From Oscillospiraceae bacterium (lineage in GTDB: Bacteria; Bacillota_A; Clostridia; Oscillospirales; WRJC01), in the NCBI GenBank assembly GCA_009785015.1, contig WQXD01000073.1, forward strand, positions 1 through 13,427: a stretch of DNA of 13,427 nucleotides, given 5' to 3'. Below the pieces are notes generated by a model, which saw nothing but the letters and a program-made list of their open reading frames with translations, was not told where the DNA came from and ran no database searches. This document shows, piece after piece, positions 5,889 to 13,427 of this stretch. The stretch's first letter is position 1, and each line of letters begins with the position of its first letter. The translations under genes and the position numbers were made by a program.

Positions 5889-7987
5889 ATATGGGAAAAG
5901 AAATATCATTTTTAAAAGTTTTCGTTTGCCTGACGATCCTCTATCTGGTCGCGATAAACATTTCGGGCGATACCAACAAATATGAAATCAAGCTTGTTTT
6001 CTGCACCATGTACGACGATATTGACCCCAGCGTCCCCTTGCCGTATCTGGAAGATTTTGAAAGCGGGACTTTTGACTGCGTTTTGGACAGAACCCCTTAC
6101 TGCAAATGGAAAATCATCGACGACGGCGGCAATAAGAGACTGCTGTGCTACGATCTGAAACAAGATGAGATAACTGATGGAAATCCCGTATTTGGCCTGA
6201 TGATAGGCGACAAAACCTGGGGAAACTACATTTTTTCGTTCGACTGCAAGATACCGGAGGGGTCAAGTGTGATGTTCGCTCCTTTCGCCGACACGAACAC
6301 GGACAACTACACGCCTGATTATTTTGAGAGCAGAAATCCTTGGGGTTTGGAATTGGATCACGAAGGGGTTCTCGTGTACCAGACGGTTTTCGTGCATGGA
6401 TGGCATTACATCGGGGAAGAATCAAATGCGCGCGACGAAGCAGGCAACAAAAAATCAAAGCCGATAGACAGCTTTCTCGTCGGTGAATGGAATCATATAC
6501 GGCTTATTCCGGCGGGATTGGATGTGCAAATGGAGTTAAACGGGGCGAACATAGGCAAAGTGGCCGAATTGCAGGAGGACATATCCGGCCGTGTCGCGAT
6601 TGGCGGCCGGATTGGCTGTATGTTCGACAATATATCCGTTGAGGAAGCACTCGATTACGCAAACGGAGACACAAAAGATTTGACGGGCAACGGCAAAGCC
6701 GTTTCCGCATCATCGCACCTGATAAAAACAGAAGAACGAAACTTTTCGCGCGGAAACGCTTCATATATAATCCAGCAGCAAAAGGACTTGTTTGAGTGGT
6801 CAGACACGATATTCGCGGGAACTTACACCCGAAGCGAAAACTATACGTTTGTTTACTACGAAGACGGAGAAGAGTACCACGAGTACTATACGTTTTGGTA
6901 TTTCATAGTCAAGCATATTTATTACGGGGACGAAACATTGCTGGGGCGGGAAATTCCGTTTATAACGTGGAATATAATTGAGCGCAGCGATATATCGCCG
7001 ATGTATGAAATCGTGATGAAGGAAAACAGCGATTATATAGTATTCAGCGAAAAATACAAAGCATTTGAAGCATTTGAATACGATAAAACAACCCGCGAAA
7101 CAATAGCCGCATTCGAAGAAGCGACGGGAGCAACGCCGCCAAACTTAGTTTCACTATGGCAAATGACTTTTGAGATAAGCGGCGCCGATGTTTTCATCAC
7201 CCATGAGCTTTTCGGGCAGAATACGCAGACAAACGAAGTAGAAGACAGCATTGCCGGTTTCATGAACCCGTGGGTGGAAAAGCAATTGTCCGGGAGCCTC
7301 GTTCAAATATCCGAAAGGGAAAGTATCTTCAAATACGAAAACATTGACAAAATAAAGCGCGCTTTGGATATAAACGAGATCAGGATACAGACGGATGCCG
7401 GGGAAAAAAGCAGATTGAGCATAAAAAAGACGATGCTTGATGATTTTTTGGAAGAGGCGATACAATACTACATAATGGATAATGCGAATAGCGGCTTGAA
7501 AAGTGAATTTGACGCGATGGAAGCTCTCGCGCGAAAAGCTATTGATTTTATGAATGAAATGGCAGGGGTGTTCCCGGAATTTTACAAGTGCTTTCAATAC
7601 AGCGATATAAAATGTATTCGCGAATTGTACACCCCTACGACAAATGTCATTTTGGCATACCTGTTTGAATTGGAGGACGACAATGGCAATTGTGGTTGTG
7701 TCGTCATGAATGCTTTCAGTCGAGAATTTATGCAAATGGGAGACGGCAAGTCCAAATATGCAATTTACCTGGAGGAAAGCGGCAAAACCGAGCTTGAGGA
7801 CAATGAAAAATTCATATATCATTCGATAGATTGCTGGGTCGGAACGATTCAAGGAGACGAGGTTGTTATCGTCAGTACATACACAAACGAAATAATCGCG
7901 GTCGAAAGGAGAGATAATGTTGATATCGACCGGCAATATCAGGATTTCTATACAAATACAACGACAGGGGTGTTGATAAATTCGTGA
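5885..7987 (+). CDS. Large exported protein with LamG/concanavalin-like domain
   Basis: The 700-residue product has an N-terminal signal or anchor helix (about 7-27, FLKVFVCLTILYLVAINIS). Residues 54-253 look like a concanavalin-type jelly roll: YLEDFESG at the start, NYIFSFDCKI and WNHIRLIPAG in the middle, SGRVAIGGRIGCMFDNISVE at the end. Such domains bind or remodel glycans. Residues 254-267 carry the EALDYANGDTKDLT block shared with the 2224 product. Residues 290-470 form a second beta-rich region with many aromatics (EYHEYYTFWYFIVKHIYYGD). The last 140 residues, around DDNGNCGCVVMNAFSREF, resemble pieces found next to secreted peptidase propeptides. No catalytic motif is visible, so it may be a binding or scaffolding protein. 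Its TGA overlaps the GTG start of the TraX-family gene (GTGA), implying coupled translation. The whole-protein function is unknown. Confidence 0.8.
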   Translation: MNMGKEISFLKVFVCLTILYLVAINISGDTNKYEIKLVFCTMYDDIDPSVPLPYLEDFESGTFDCVLDRTPYCKWKIIDDGGNKRLLCYDLKQDEITDGNPVFGLMIGDKTWGNYIFSFDCKIPEGSSVMFAPFADTNTDNYTPDYFESRNPWGLELDHEGVLVYQTVFVHGWHYIGEESNARDEAGNKKSKPIDSFLVGEWNHIRLIPAGLDVQMELNGANIGKVAELQEDISGRVAIGGRIGCMFDNISVEEALDYANGDTKDLTGNGKAVSASSHLIKTEERNFSRGNASYIIQQQKDLFEWSDTIFAGTYTRSENYTFVYYEDGEEYHEYYTFWYFIVKHIYYGDETLLGREIPFITWNIIERSDISPMYEIVMKENSDYIVFSEKYKAFEAFEYDKTTRETIAAFEEATGATPPNLVSLWQMTFEISGADVFITHELFGQNTQTNEVEDSIAGFMNPWVEKQLSGSLVQISERESIFKYENIDKIKRALDINEIRIQTDAGEKSRLSIKKTMLDDFLEEAIQYYIMDNANSGLKSEFDAMEALARKAIDFMNEMAGVFPEFYKCFQYSDIKCIRELYTPTTNVILAYLFELEDDNGNCGCVVMNAFSREFMQMGDGKSKYAIYLEESGKTELEDNEKFIYHSIDCWVGTIQGDEVVIVSTYTNEIIAVERRDNVDIDRQYQDFYTNTTTGVLINS
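6644..6686 (+). repeat. 43-base block shared with 2377-2419
   Basis: This is the partner of 2377-2419, with 39 of 43 bases identical and the same reading frame. It sits exactly at the end of the LamG-like domain, the kind of position where modules are joined. Confidence 0.75.
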
Positions 7988-8796
7988 ACGCATTCAAGTT
8001 GAAACTGTTGGCGGCATTGTTTATGACTGTCGATCATTTTGGCATAGTCTTAAATATGCTGTATAGATATAAAATTGCAGGTGTTGAATTTGATCACTAT
8101 ATGACTGATGCTTTTTGGCAAATGAGAGTCATAGGACGCATGGCTTTTCCGATTTTTTGTTTTTTAGTTGCCGAGGGCTGCACTCACACAAGAGATATAA
8201 AAAAGTATATCGGACGGCTGGCCGTCTTTGCGATAATTTCTCAAATTCCACATCGGATGTTTCAAATTGCAAAACCGGGTTTTCACATTGCAGCAGGCGA
8301 TTTATTTAAATATACATCCGGCAATGTTCTCATCACACTCATGTTTGGCGCTATAGCCGCTTTTTTTTACGCGAAATTATTTGAGACCGGCAAAAATATT
8401 TTTTTATGCAAAGTGCTGCCCATCGTAGGAATTGCCGTTTCGTTCATTGCTGTCGAGTTACTCAGAGGGGAATATGGCTTATACGGCGTGGTGACAATAC
8501 TGCTTGTTTACGCGCTTCGTTCGAAAGACGATTCAGATCGCGATGTGAAAATTTGGGGTTCAAAATATGCGCAAATTCTATTCTGCGGCATAACCTCAGT
8601 GATATATTATCTTTTTTATCAGCGGATTTCATTATATGCCATAGGAGCCATTTTATCAGTACTGCCATTGCTTTTGTACAATCAAAAACCGGGACACCGG
8701 AGATACCGAAAATGGATGTTTTATATTTACTACCCGGCGCATATGGTAATTTTGTCTGTCTTGATATATTTTATCGTATTTCTCGTAAAAGCCTGA
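7984..8796 (+). CDS. TraX-family integral membrane protein
   Basis: The 270-residue product matches the TraX family: FKLKLLAALFMTVDHFG at the N-terminus with the conserved Asp-His pair (D17-H18), IGRMAFPIFCFLVAEG and HTRDIKKYIGRLAVFAIISQ in the middle, YGLYGVVTILLVYAL later, and FYIYYPAHMVIL near the end. About eight or nine membrane helices are expected. F-plasmid TraX is linked to N-acetylation of pilin. The many chromosomal homologues in Bacillota have no settled role, and no pilin or conjugation gene is seen here. Membrane acyl transfer is therefore a family-based guess. The start is a GTG overlapping the previous stop by four bases, with AGGGG (7966-7970) 13 bases upstream. Length is normal for the family. 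A weak terminator follows at 8844-8880. Confidence 0.9.
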   Translation: MNAFKLKLLAALFMTVDHFGIVLNMLYRYKIAGVEFDHYMTDAFWQMRVIGRMAFPIFCFLVAEGCTHTRDIKKYIGRLAVFAIISQIPHRMFQIAKPGFHIAAGDLFKYTSGNVLITLMFGAIAAFFYAKLFETGKNIFLCKVLPIVGIAVSFIAVELLRGEYGLYGVVTILLVYALRSKDDSDRDVKIWGSKYAQILFCGITSVIYYLFYQRISLYAIGAILSVLPLLLYNQKPGHRRYRKWMFYIYYPAHMVILSVLIYFIVFLVKA

Positions 8797-8843
8797 CCAA
8801 TATCCAGCAGCGCAAAAGGAGAGCGAAAAAAACATACGGCAGC

Positions 8844-8880
8844 AGAGCAAGGCAGGCGAGATATTCCTTGGCCTCTTTTT
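8844..8880 (+). terminator. Possible terminator after the TraX-family gene
   Basis: AGAG-CAAGG (8844-8852) can pair with CCTTG-GC-CTCT (8866-8876), with a 2-base bulge and a 13-base loop, followed by a T-run (8876-8880). It is placed correctly for the 7984-8796 gene but the stem is only moderately stable. Confidence 0.4.
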
Positions 8881-8914
8881 GTCGTAACAAATATATCGGG
8901 GGTGAATCAGCATA

Positions 8915-8950
8915 CAAAAGAGGTTAGTACTCAAAATGAGAACCAACCTC
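8915..8950 (-). terminator. Hairpin terminator for the glycyl radical enzyme gene
   Basis: Arms 8920-8933 and 8937-8950 pair over 14 positions with two mismatches around an AAA loop; on the minus strand a CTTTTG run follows. It lies 46 bases past the stop of the minus-strand enzyme gene. The T-run is short, so efficiency may be low. The core (TCTCATTTTGAG on the minus strand) is the same as in the terminator at 4172-4207. Confidence 0.5.
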
Positions 8951-8995
8951 ATTATAAAATTTAGTGCGCAGCGCGGTGTGCCGGGGGTTGCAAAT

Positions 8996-11116
8996 TCAGA
9001 TTTCGTGCTCCGAGCGCAAGATGATTTCCTCCTGCATGGCCTTCGGCAGCCTTGTGAAATAGTCGCTGTAGCCGCCGATCCTCACCACGAGATCGGAGTA
9101 GTTTCCGGGGTTTTCCCGCGCCTTTTGGAGGGTTTCCCTGTCTGTCACGTTTATCTGAAATTCAAATCCGCCGCGCCTCATGAAAGTATTTATGAGCTCA
9201 AGGAGCTTTTTTTTGCTTTCCCCGGTGAAATTTTTCTTGGAGAATTTCATATTCACCGCCACGCCGCCGATAAATTTGTGGTGTTCCCATTTTGTGGAGG
9301 ACAAAACCGAGGCGGTCGGGCCGTTTTTTTCGGATCCCTGGGCGGGCCCGGAACCGTCGCCGAGGGGGAATTTCGCGAGCCTGCCGTCCGGGGAGGCGAT
9401 CGTTTCGGCCCCGAGCCTTTCGTGCATGATCCAGCAAAAAAGACTGGGCACGAGCCGGCCCCGGCGGCAGTTTTCATAGCCCTCGCAAAACTCGGCTATT
9501 TTTTCCGAAAGCTCCAAGACCAAGCTGTCCGCCGCGTCGTCGTCGTTGCCGTATTTTGCGGCGCGGTTCTGTATGTAGGCGCGCACCTTTTCATAGCCCT
9601 CGAAGTTATTCAGGAGCATGTCCGCCATATCCGCGAATGTGAGCTGCTTTGACTCAAATACCAGATCCTCGATTATATTCAGCGAATCGCATAAGTTCGC
9701 AAGCCCCACAAACGAGGGCATGATCCAGTTGTATCTCGCCCCGCCCCATTCTATGTCCCTGCCCGTCTTGAGGCAGTCGTTCACAAAACACGAGAGCAGC
9801 GGCTGCGCGAACGAGCGCGTGCGCTCTATCATCGTCTTGTTGAATTCGATAAAATTGTTTTTGATATGCTGCTTCAAAGCTTTGAAATACGCCTGTTTGA
9901 GCTGGCCGATATTGTCAAAGCGGACCGGTTCGCCGCCGGATTTTACGCCCATCACATCGAGAAGCAGCGCCACCAAGTTGGTGTACGGCGAGGCCACCCA
10001 GACTCCGGAAGAGGCGACCGGGGTTATTTCGACGCAGGTGCTGTGGATATAGCTGCACGCCTCCGCGGGCTCCAGCCCGTAATATTTGAGCCCTTTCTGG
10101 ATTATATCGTCGTTGAACAGAGCGGGGTGCGAATGGGAATTGCCGAGAGTTTCCACGGAAAGCTCGAGCAGGTCCGGCGGGGTATCCTCGTTGCAGCACA
10201 GCCCTATGCCCGGATATATCATCGCGGTATGGCTTATGCTCTCAATGAACATATATGAGAGCTCGTTTGAGGTATCGGCGCCGCCGGGGCCGCGCCCTCC
10301 GACCATGAACCCGCAGGCCAGCCCCGCGGGCACCACCTCGTTGTACATGACGCACGCGCATTCGATGAGCTCCTGCGCCTCATCCTTGGTCAGCGCGCCT
10401 TCTTCGATATCTTTTTTGTAATGGCGTATAAGATACCTGTCGGGCCTGCCGAGCTGAAACAGCGCCATGGGACAGACCGAGACGCAGATCGTCATAAACC
10501 AGGCGCACTGCAGCGCCTCGTAAAAACTCGAAGCGGGCCTGTCGGGGATGTTGGAAAACACTTCCGCGAGTTTCAAAAGCTCTTTTTTTCTTTTTTCATC
10601 GCCGCATTCGCCCGCCGCCTCGGAAATTGCCGAAACATAATTTCCGGCGTATTTCAAAACGCCGTCGAGCGCGGTTTTGCAGGCGCCGTAAAATATCCGC
10701 TTTTCGAGATCGCCGGATTTTGTCATATCGAGCCCGTCGATGTACCCGTCGATATCGGCTTTTATGCCCGAAATGCCCTTTTGGAGGATATACTCGTAAT
10801 CGATTGCCATGTGGCCGTTGTTGAGTATGGAATTGAGCAGCGGCAGCTCATAGCTCCGCATTATCTCGTACTCGGCCGCTTCCGCTTCGGTGAGCCCGCG
10901 GTTTGTCTGCCGGCCGAGAATCAGCTCGCCGGGGCCGATTGCGGGCTGTACGTTTGAGAGCATATAGTTTACGGCCAGGGCGTATTTTTCGATTGTCGAA
11001 ATGGTTTTTTTGCAGGCCTCAAGATAGCCTTTGTAATAGAGATACTGCCATTCTATGTTGTTCGGCTTTGCGGTGAGCGCCTTTTCGCGCAGTTTTTCTA
11101 TTCTCGGAGTCCTCAT
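8996..11116 (-). CDS. Glycyl radical enzyme of the PFL2/dehydratase type, substrate unknown
   Basis: The 706-residue product is a glycyl radical enzyme. Such enzymes use a backbone Gly radical to make a thiyl radical that attacks the substrate. The C-terminal signature is VRIGGYSDYF...RSEHE with the radical at Gly682. The active-site loop is HSTCVEI with Cys361 and Glu363: the Cys-x-Glu pair typical of eliminating or decarboxylating members (diol and hydroxyproline dehydratases, choline lyase), not the Cys-Cys of pyruvate formate-lyase. Other family marks are QLGRPDRYL, SPDGR, NGPTASVLSSTKW and GGFEFQINV. At 706 residues it is shorter than the usual 780-850. The ATG at 11116 is chosen because AGGGGAG lies about 11 bases upstream; an in-frame TTG at 11161 has no such site. 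No radical-SAM activating enzyme lies in the window. The gene is divergent from a solute-binding lipoprotein and convergent with the TraX-family gene. Confidence 0.92.
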   Translation of the reverse strand: MRTPRIEKLREKALTAKPNNIEWQYLYYKGYLEACKKTISTIEKYALAVNYMLSNVQPAIGPGELILGRQTNRGLTEAEAAEYEIMRSYELPLLNSILNNGHMAIDYEYILQKGISGIKADIDGYIDGLDMTKSGDLEKRIFYGACKTALDGVLKYAGNYVSAISEAAGECGDEKRKKELLKLAEVFSNIPDRPASSFYEALQCAWFMTICVSVCPMALFQLGRPDRYLIRHYKKDIEEGALTKDEAQELIECACVMYNEVVPAGLACGFMVGGRGPGGADTSNELSYMFIESISHTAMIYPGIGLCCNEDTPPDLLELSVETLGNSHSHPALFNDDIIQKGLKYYGLEPAEACSYIHSTCVEITPVASSGVWVASPYTNLVALLLDVMGVKSGGEPVRFDNIGQLKQAYFKALKQHIKNNFIEFNKTMIERTRSFAQPLLSCFVNDCLKTGRDIEWGGARYNWIMPSFVGLANLCDSLNIIEDLVFESKQLTFADMADMLLNNFEGYEKVRAYIQNRAAKYGNDDDAADSLVLELSEKIAEFCEGYENCRRGRLVPSLFCWIMHERLGAETIASPDGRLAKFPLGDGSGPAQGSEKNGPTASVLSSTKWEHHKFIGGVAVNMKFSKKNFTGESKKKLLELINTFMRRGGFEFQINVTDRETLQKARENPGNYSDLVVRIGGYSDYFTRLPKAMQEEIILRSEHEI

Positions 11117-11154
11117 TGTCGAAGCTTCTCCCCTTTTTTTATCATAAATTTTAT

Positions 11155-11183
11155 TTGACAATTATTGTAGCATATGATATAAT
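11155..11183 (+). promoter_or_regulatory. Consensus promoter for the solute-binding protein gene
   Basis: TTGACA (11155-11160), 17-base spacer, TATAAT (11178-11183), a full match to the housekeeping consensus. It lies about 54 bases before the GTG at 11237. It occupies the upstream region of the divergent enzyme gene, whose own promoter (perhaps TACAAT at 11170-11165 on the minus strand, with no good -35) would overlap it. Confidence 0.8.
11158..11168. promoter_or_regulatory. Small palindrome in the promoter spacer, possible operator
   Basis: ACAATTATTGT is a perfect 11-base palindrome (central T) overlapping the -35 edge and the spacer of the 11155 promoter. A regulator bound here could control both divergent genes. 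It is short and AT-rich, so chance is a real possibility. Confidence 0.25.
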
Positions 11184-11236
11184 GACTATATGTGAATAAC
11201 AGATTTTCAAATTGTAAAAAATGGAGGGACTATATT

Positions 11237-12715
11237 GTGCATAAAAAAATGATATATCTTCTGGTCGCGCTGTGTTTCGCGGCGGCGGCTGTGCTGGCTG
11301 TCTCGTGCGGCGGCGAAACCAAAGACGGCAGCCCCGTCGGCGAAAAGCAGCCGGACGATGAAAAAATTTCCGACGGGGACGCTTCCAGGGACGCCGTCGA
11401 CCCGGCATTCGCCGACGAGCTGCCCGCGCTCGATTTCGGCGGAAAGACGTTTAATTTCTTGGTCGATTCCGACCCGGCTTTTCGGCATCTGTACGATGTG
11501 AACGTGGAGGGCGAAATCGGCGAAATCGTAAACGACACCATATACAAAAGAAACAGGACGGTCGAGGAGCGGCTGAATATAAAAATAGAGGACGTCGAAT
11601 CCTCGGGCGCGCAAAAAACAATAACCAACGCGGTGGCCTCGGGCGACACCACATACACGGGCGTCTGGCTTCTCGTGGACAGGTTTTTTTCCGCTTCGCT
11701 GGCCGGGCCTTTTGCGAATCTGTACAATGTGCCCCATTTGGATCTCGGCAAAAAATACTGGGACCCCAACGCGGTCGGCGACATGACCATAAGCGGCAAG
11801 CTCTACGGGATGACGGGGGACATAACCACTGCGACCAATATGTTCACCCACCTTCTCCTGTACAACAAAAGCCTCGGGGCCGACTACGGGTTTCCCAACC
11901 TCTACAATTTGGTGCGCGAGGGGAAATGGACCTTCGACAAATTCGCGGAATTGACGAAAGACATATACAAGGACTTAAACGGGAACGGCAAAGCCGACGT
12001 CGAGGATTTCTTTTCGGTGTATATAACCCCGGCGGCCTATGAGGCGTTTTTCTCCTCGGCGGGCGAAAAGTGGGTGGAAAAAAACGCGGCGGGCGAAATA
12101 GTATTTTCCGAAATGAACGAAAAAAAGATAGCGGTGCTTGACAAAATCGAGGGCATGTTCACAAAAAAAGACAACGTGTGGTGCGGATATGAGCAGCCTC
12201 AGCCCTTTACCAACGAGCGCGCCATATTCTACGACGGCGACCTGGGCATCATGAGCGAGGAGTACCGGGACCTCGAAGTCGATTTCGGGATTCTGCCCCT
12301 GCCGAAATTCAGCGAAGAGCAGAACAGATATTACGTGTACGCCTATCCCTTCTTCCCGTTTTTGTCGATACCCACGACCATAACCGGAGAAGAGCTCGAA
12401 ATGGCGGGCGCGGCCCTCGAGGCCTTGGCCTCGGAATCATACAAGACGCTGACTCCCGCATTCTATGAAATCGCGCTCGCCAACAAATATGTGCGCGACG
12501 AGGAATCATATGAGATGCTCGACATCATACTGCGCTCGAGGATATATGACCTTCTGTACTGGGGCCAGTGGGACAGCTTCCGCAACTGGGGCAGCGGGCT
12601 CGTGTCCGCGATGCAGAAAGGCGGCGGGGTCTATGTTTCGACGTATGAAAAAAACATCGACAAAGCGATAAAGAAAATCGACGAAATCGTGGATATTTAC
12701 GCGAATTTGGATTAG
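11237..12715 (+). CDS. ABC-type extracellular solute-binding lipoprotein
   Basis: The 492-residue product is a type-1 solute-binding lipoprotein of the kind that serves carbohydrate ABC importers. The signal peptide ends in LAVSC with the likely lipidated Cys24. A Gly/Asp/Lys-rich linker (25-60) is followed by the binding fold: FGGKTFNFLVDSD, NDTIYKRNRTVEERLNIKIE, then DMTISGKLYGMTGDIT and ATNMFTHLLLYNK. D246-x-N-x-N-G-x-x-D-x-x-D257 has the spacing of an EF-hand or dockerin-like calcium loop, common in these proteins. GTG at 11237 is chosen because GGAGGG (11223-11228) is 8 bases upstream; an internal ATG at 11249 is also possible. No permease or ATPase gene lies in the window, so the transporter partner is elsewhere or downstream. 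The divergent glycyl radical enzyme hints at shared control. The ligand is not predictable from sequence. Confidence 0.88.
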   Translation: MHKKMIYLLVALCFAAAAVLAVSCGGETKDGSPVGEKQPDDEKISDGDASRDAVDPAFADELPALDFGGKTFNFLVDSDPAFRHLYDVNVEGEIGEIVNDTIYKRNRTVEERLNIKIEDVESSGAQKTITNAVASGDTTYTGVWLLVDRFFSASLAGPFANLYNVPHLDLGKKYWDPNAVGDMTISGKLYGMTGDITTATNMFTHLLLYNKSLGADYGFPNLYNLVREGKWTFDKFAELTKDIYKDLNGNGKADVEDFFSVYITPAAYEAFFSSAGEKWVEKNAAGEIVFSEMNEKKIAVLDKIEGMFTKKDNVWCGYEQPQPFTNERAIFYDGDLGIMSEEYRDLEVDFGILPLPKFSEEQNRYYVYAYPFFPFLSIPTTITGEELEMAGAALEALASESYKTLTPAFYEIALANKYVRDEESYEMLDIILRSRIYDLLYWGQWDSFRNWGSGLVSAMQKGGGVYVSTYEKNIDKAIKKIDEIVDIYANLD

Positions 12716-12739
12716 GGATTAGGAGAGAAAAAATCAATT

Positions 12740-13427
12740 ATGAAAAAAATGTTTTTGTGTATTATTTTTATTTTATCCGCGGCTGCGGTATGCTCTGCGG
12801 CTTCATGCGGGACAAACAACACGGCCGGTCCGGCGACGGAAAAAAAAGAGCCGGAGCCAGCAACGCAAGCCCCCGCCACGGAGCCCACGACCGCAAAACC
12901 CAAGCCGACCGAAGAGGCGAAACAAACGGAAAAATCCGTCAAGCCCACTTTGATCGGCAGCACGTTTTTGTCCAAGGACCGGTATTGCATAGCCGGCAGC
13001 GCCTCGGAACACGCAGTCATAACGATCGAAGGCGCGCTTGAACCGGTCGAGACCAAAGTGATAGGCGGGATGTTCGTGGTCGAGGTGCTGCTCGCAAAGC
13101 AAAAAGCAGAGGACGTCGAGCTTCGCGTGTACGCGAAAAACGCCGGCAGGGATATAAGCGACCCCTTGGTCATCAATGTGAGCAAGGATGAGCCCAGGGA
13201 CAACAAACCCGTGTATATAGGCAAAAAAAACCATCTGCAGTATGACCAGACGCTCGACGATTACCTCGGTATAAACCTGTTTTCCGACTCTGAGCTCACC
13301 GATATGCGCAAGGGAGCGGAAAAACTGCAAAAAAAGCTGACCGACGCGGGGCTTAAAACGGAGCTCATAATTTTTATCGCGCCGAACCCCGCCACGATAT
13401 ACCCGGAGCACATGCCCGAAATTTTGG
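12740..13427 (+). CDS. Lipoprotein with AlgX/AlgJ-like domain, truncated by window end
   Basis: The first 229 residues are present with no stop before the window edge. A signal peptide ends in SAASC (lipid attachment at Cys23), much like the preceding gene. Residues 24-68 are a Pro/Thr/Glu/Lys-rich linker. Residues 69-153 look like a beta-sandwich (VITIEGALEPVE, FVVEVLLAKQ, LRVYAKNAG). From 159 the pattern YIGKKNHLQYDQTLDDYLG ... LTDMRKGAEKLQKKL ... IIFIAPNPATIYPEHMPE fits the start of the SGNH-fold AlgX/AlgJ (DHHW-like) domain tied to O-acetylation of polysaccharides. The catalytic Asp-x-His and Ser regions would lie beyond the window, so activity cannot be judged. The ATG follows the previous stop by 24 bases, with AGGAG at 12721-12725, so the two lipoproteins probably form an operon. 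Confidence 0.75.
   Translation, partial: MKKMFLCIIFILSAAAVCSAASCGTNNTAGPATEKKEPEPATQAPATEPTTAKPKPTEEAKQTEKSVKPTLIGSTFLSKDRYCIAGSASEHAVITIEGALEPVETKVIGGMFVVEVLLAKQKAEDVELRVYAKNAGRDISDPLVINVSKDEPRDNKPVYIGKKNHLQYDQTLDDYLGINLFSDSELTDMRKGAEKLQKKLTDAGLKTELIIFIAPNPATIYPEHMPEIL

Noticed and set aside
7154..7993. 279-codon open frame on the minus strand
   Set aside because: It lies wholly opposite the 5885-7987 gene, has no ribosome binding site, and reads as low-likelihood protein; the plus-strand frame has a signal peptide and domain structure.
8936..9652. 238-codon open frame on the plus strand
   Set aside because: It is antisense to the glycyl radical enzyme gene, whose motifs are unmistakable; GC-rich genes commonly produce such shadows.
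11207..11851. 214-codon open frame on the minus strand
   Set aside because: It is antisense to the solute-binding lipoprotein and has no start context.
12803..13411. 202-codon open frame on the minus strand
   Set aside because: It is opposite the truncated lipoprotein at 12740, which has a start site, signal peptide and family pattern.

Overview
The window looks like chromosome of an anaerobic, low-to-medium GC member of the Bacillota (Clostridia-like, probably uncultured). The signs are strong purine-rich Shine-Dalgarno sites, near-consensus TTGACA/TATAAT promoters, Lys-rich signal peptides, a Clostridia-style solute-binding lipoprotein, a glycyl radical enzyme (oxygen-sensitive chemistry), a TraX-family membrane protein and an Rpn/PD-(D/E)XK protein. 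No rRNA, tRNA, CRISPR array or complete insertion sequence was seen. By eye the composition changes: 0.2-0.9 kb and everything after about 9.0 kb are GC-rich, while 0.95-4.2 kb and 5.2-8.8 kb are AT-rich. This suggests an accessory block set into a more typical backbone.

Layout. 1-178: leader with perhaps the last codons of an upstream gene. 179-907: exported protein with 24-residue repeats and a Cys-rich tail. 910-1242: coding remnant with no start codon. 1243-1692: non-coding stretch with a long imperfect palindrome and a second, smaller palindromic repeat. 1693-2127: four-helix membrane protein. 2224-2796 and 2860-3837: two exported proteins, the second with a C-terminal membrane anchor. 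3902-4189: decayed partial copy of the 1693 gene, ending in a strong terminator. 4222-5133 (minus): Rpn-family nuclease/transposase-like protein. 5319-5789: small membrane protein under its own promoter. 5885-7987: 700-residue exported LamG-like protein, overlapping by 4 bases the TraX-family gene at 7984-8796. 8996-11116 (minus): glycyl radical enzyme. 11237-12715: ABC-type solute-binding lipoprotein, transcribed divergently from the enzyme. 12740-13427: lipoprotein with an AlgX/AlgJ-like domain, cut by the window end.

How the genes may work together. The 1.7-8.8 kb block is almost all secreted or membrane proteins of unknown function, and it carries traces of duplication and recombination: a truncated paralogue, a 43-base near-identical in-frame block shared by two otherwise different genes, matching leaders, and a hairpin that recurs at two sites. 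It reads as a fast-evolving cell-surface island and not as a recognisable pathway. The right end is more conventional: solute capture (11237), a possible surface acylation-type protein (12740) and a radical eliminase/lyase (8996). No activating enzyme, permease or ATPase is present, so their link is only positional. I found no complete novel defence or mobile system. The best leads are the orphan glycyl radical enzyme and the mosaic surface-protein cluster.
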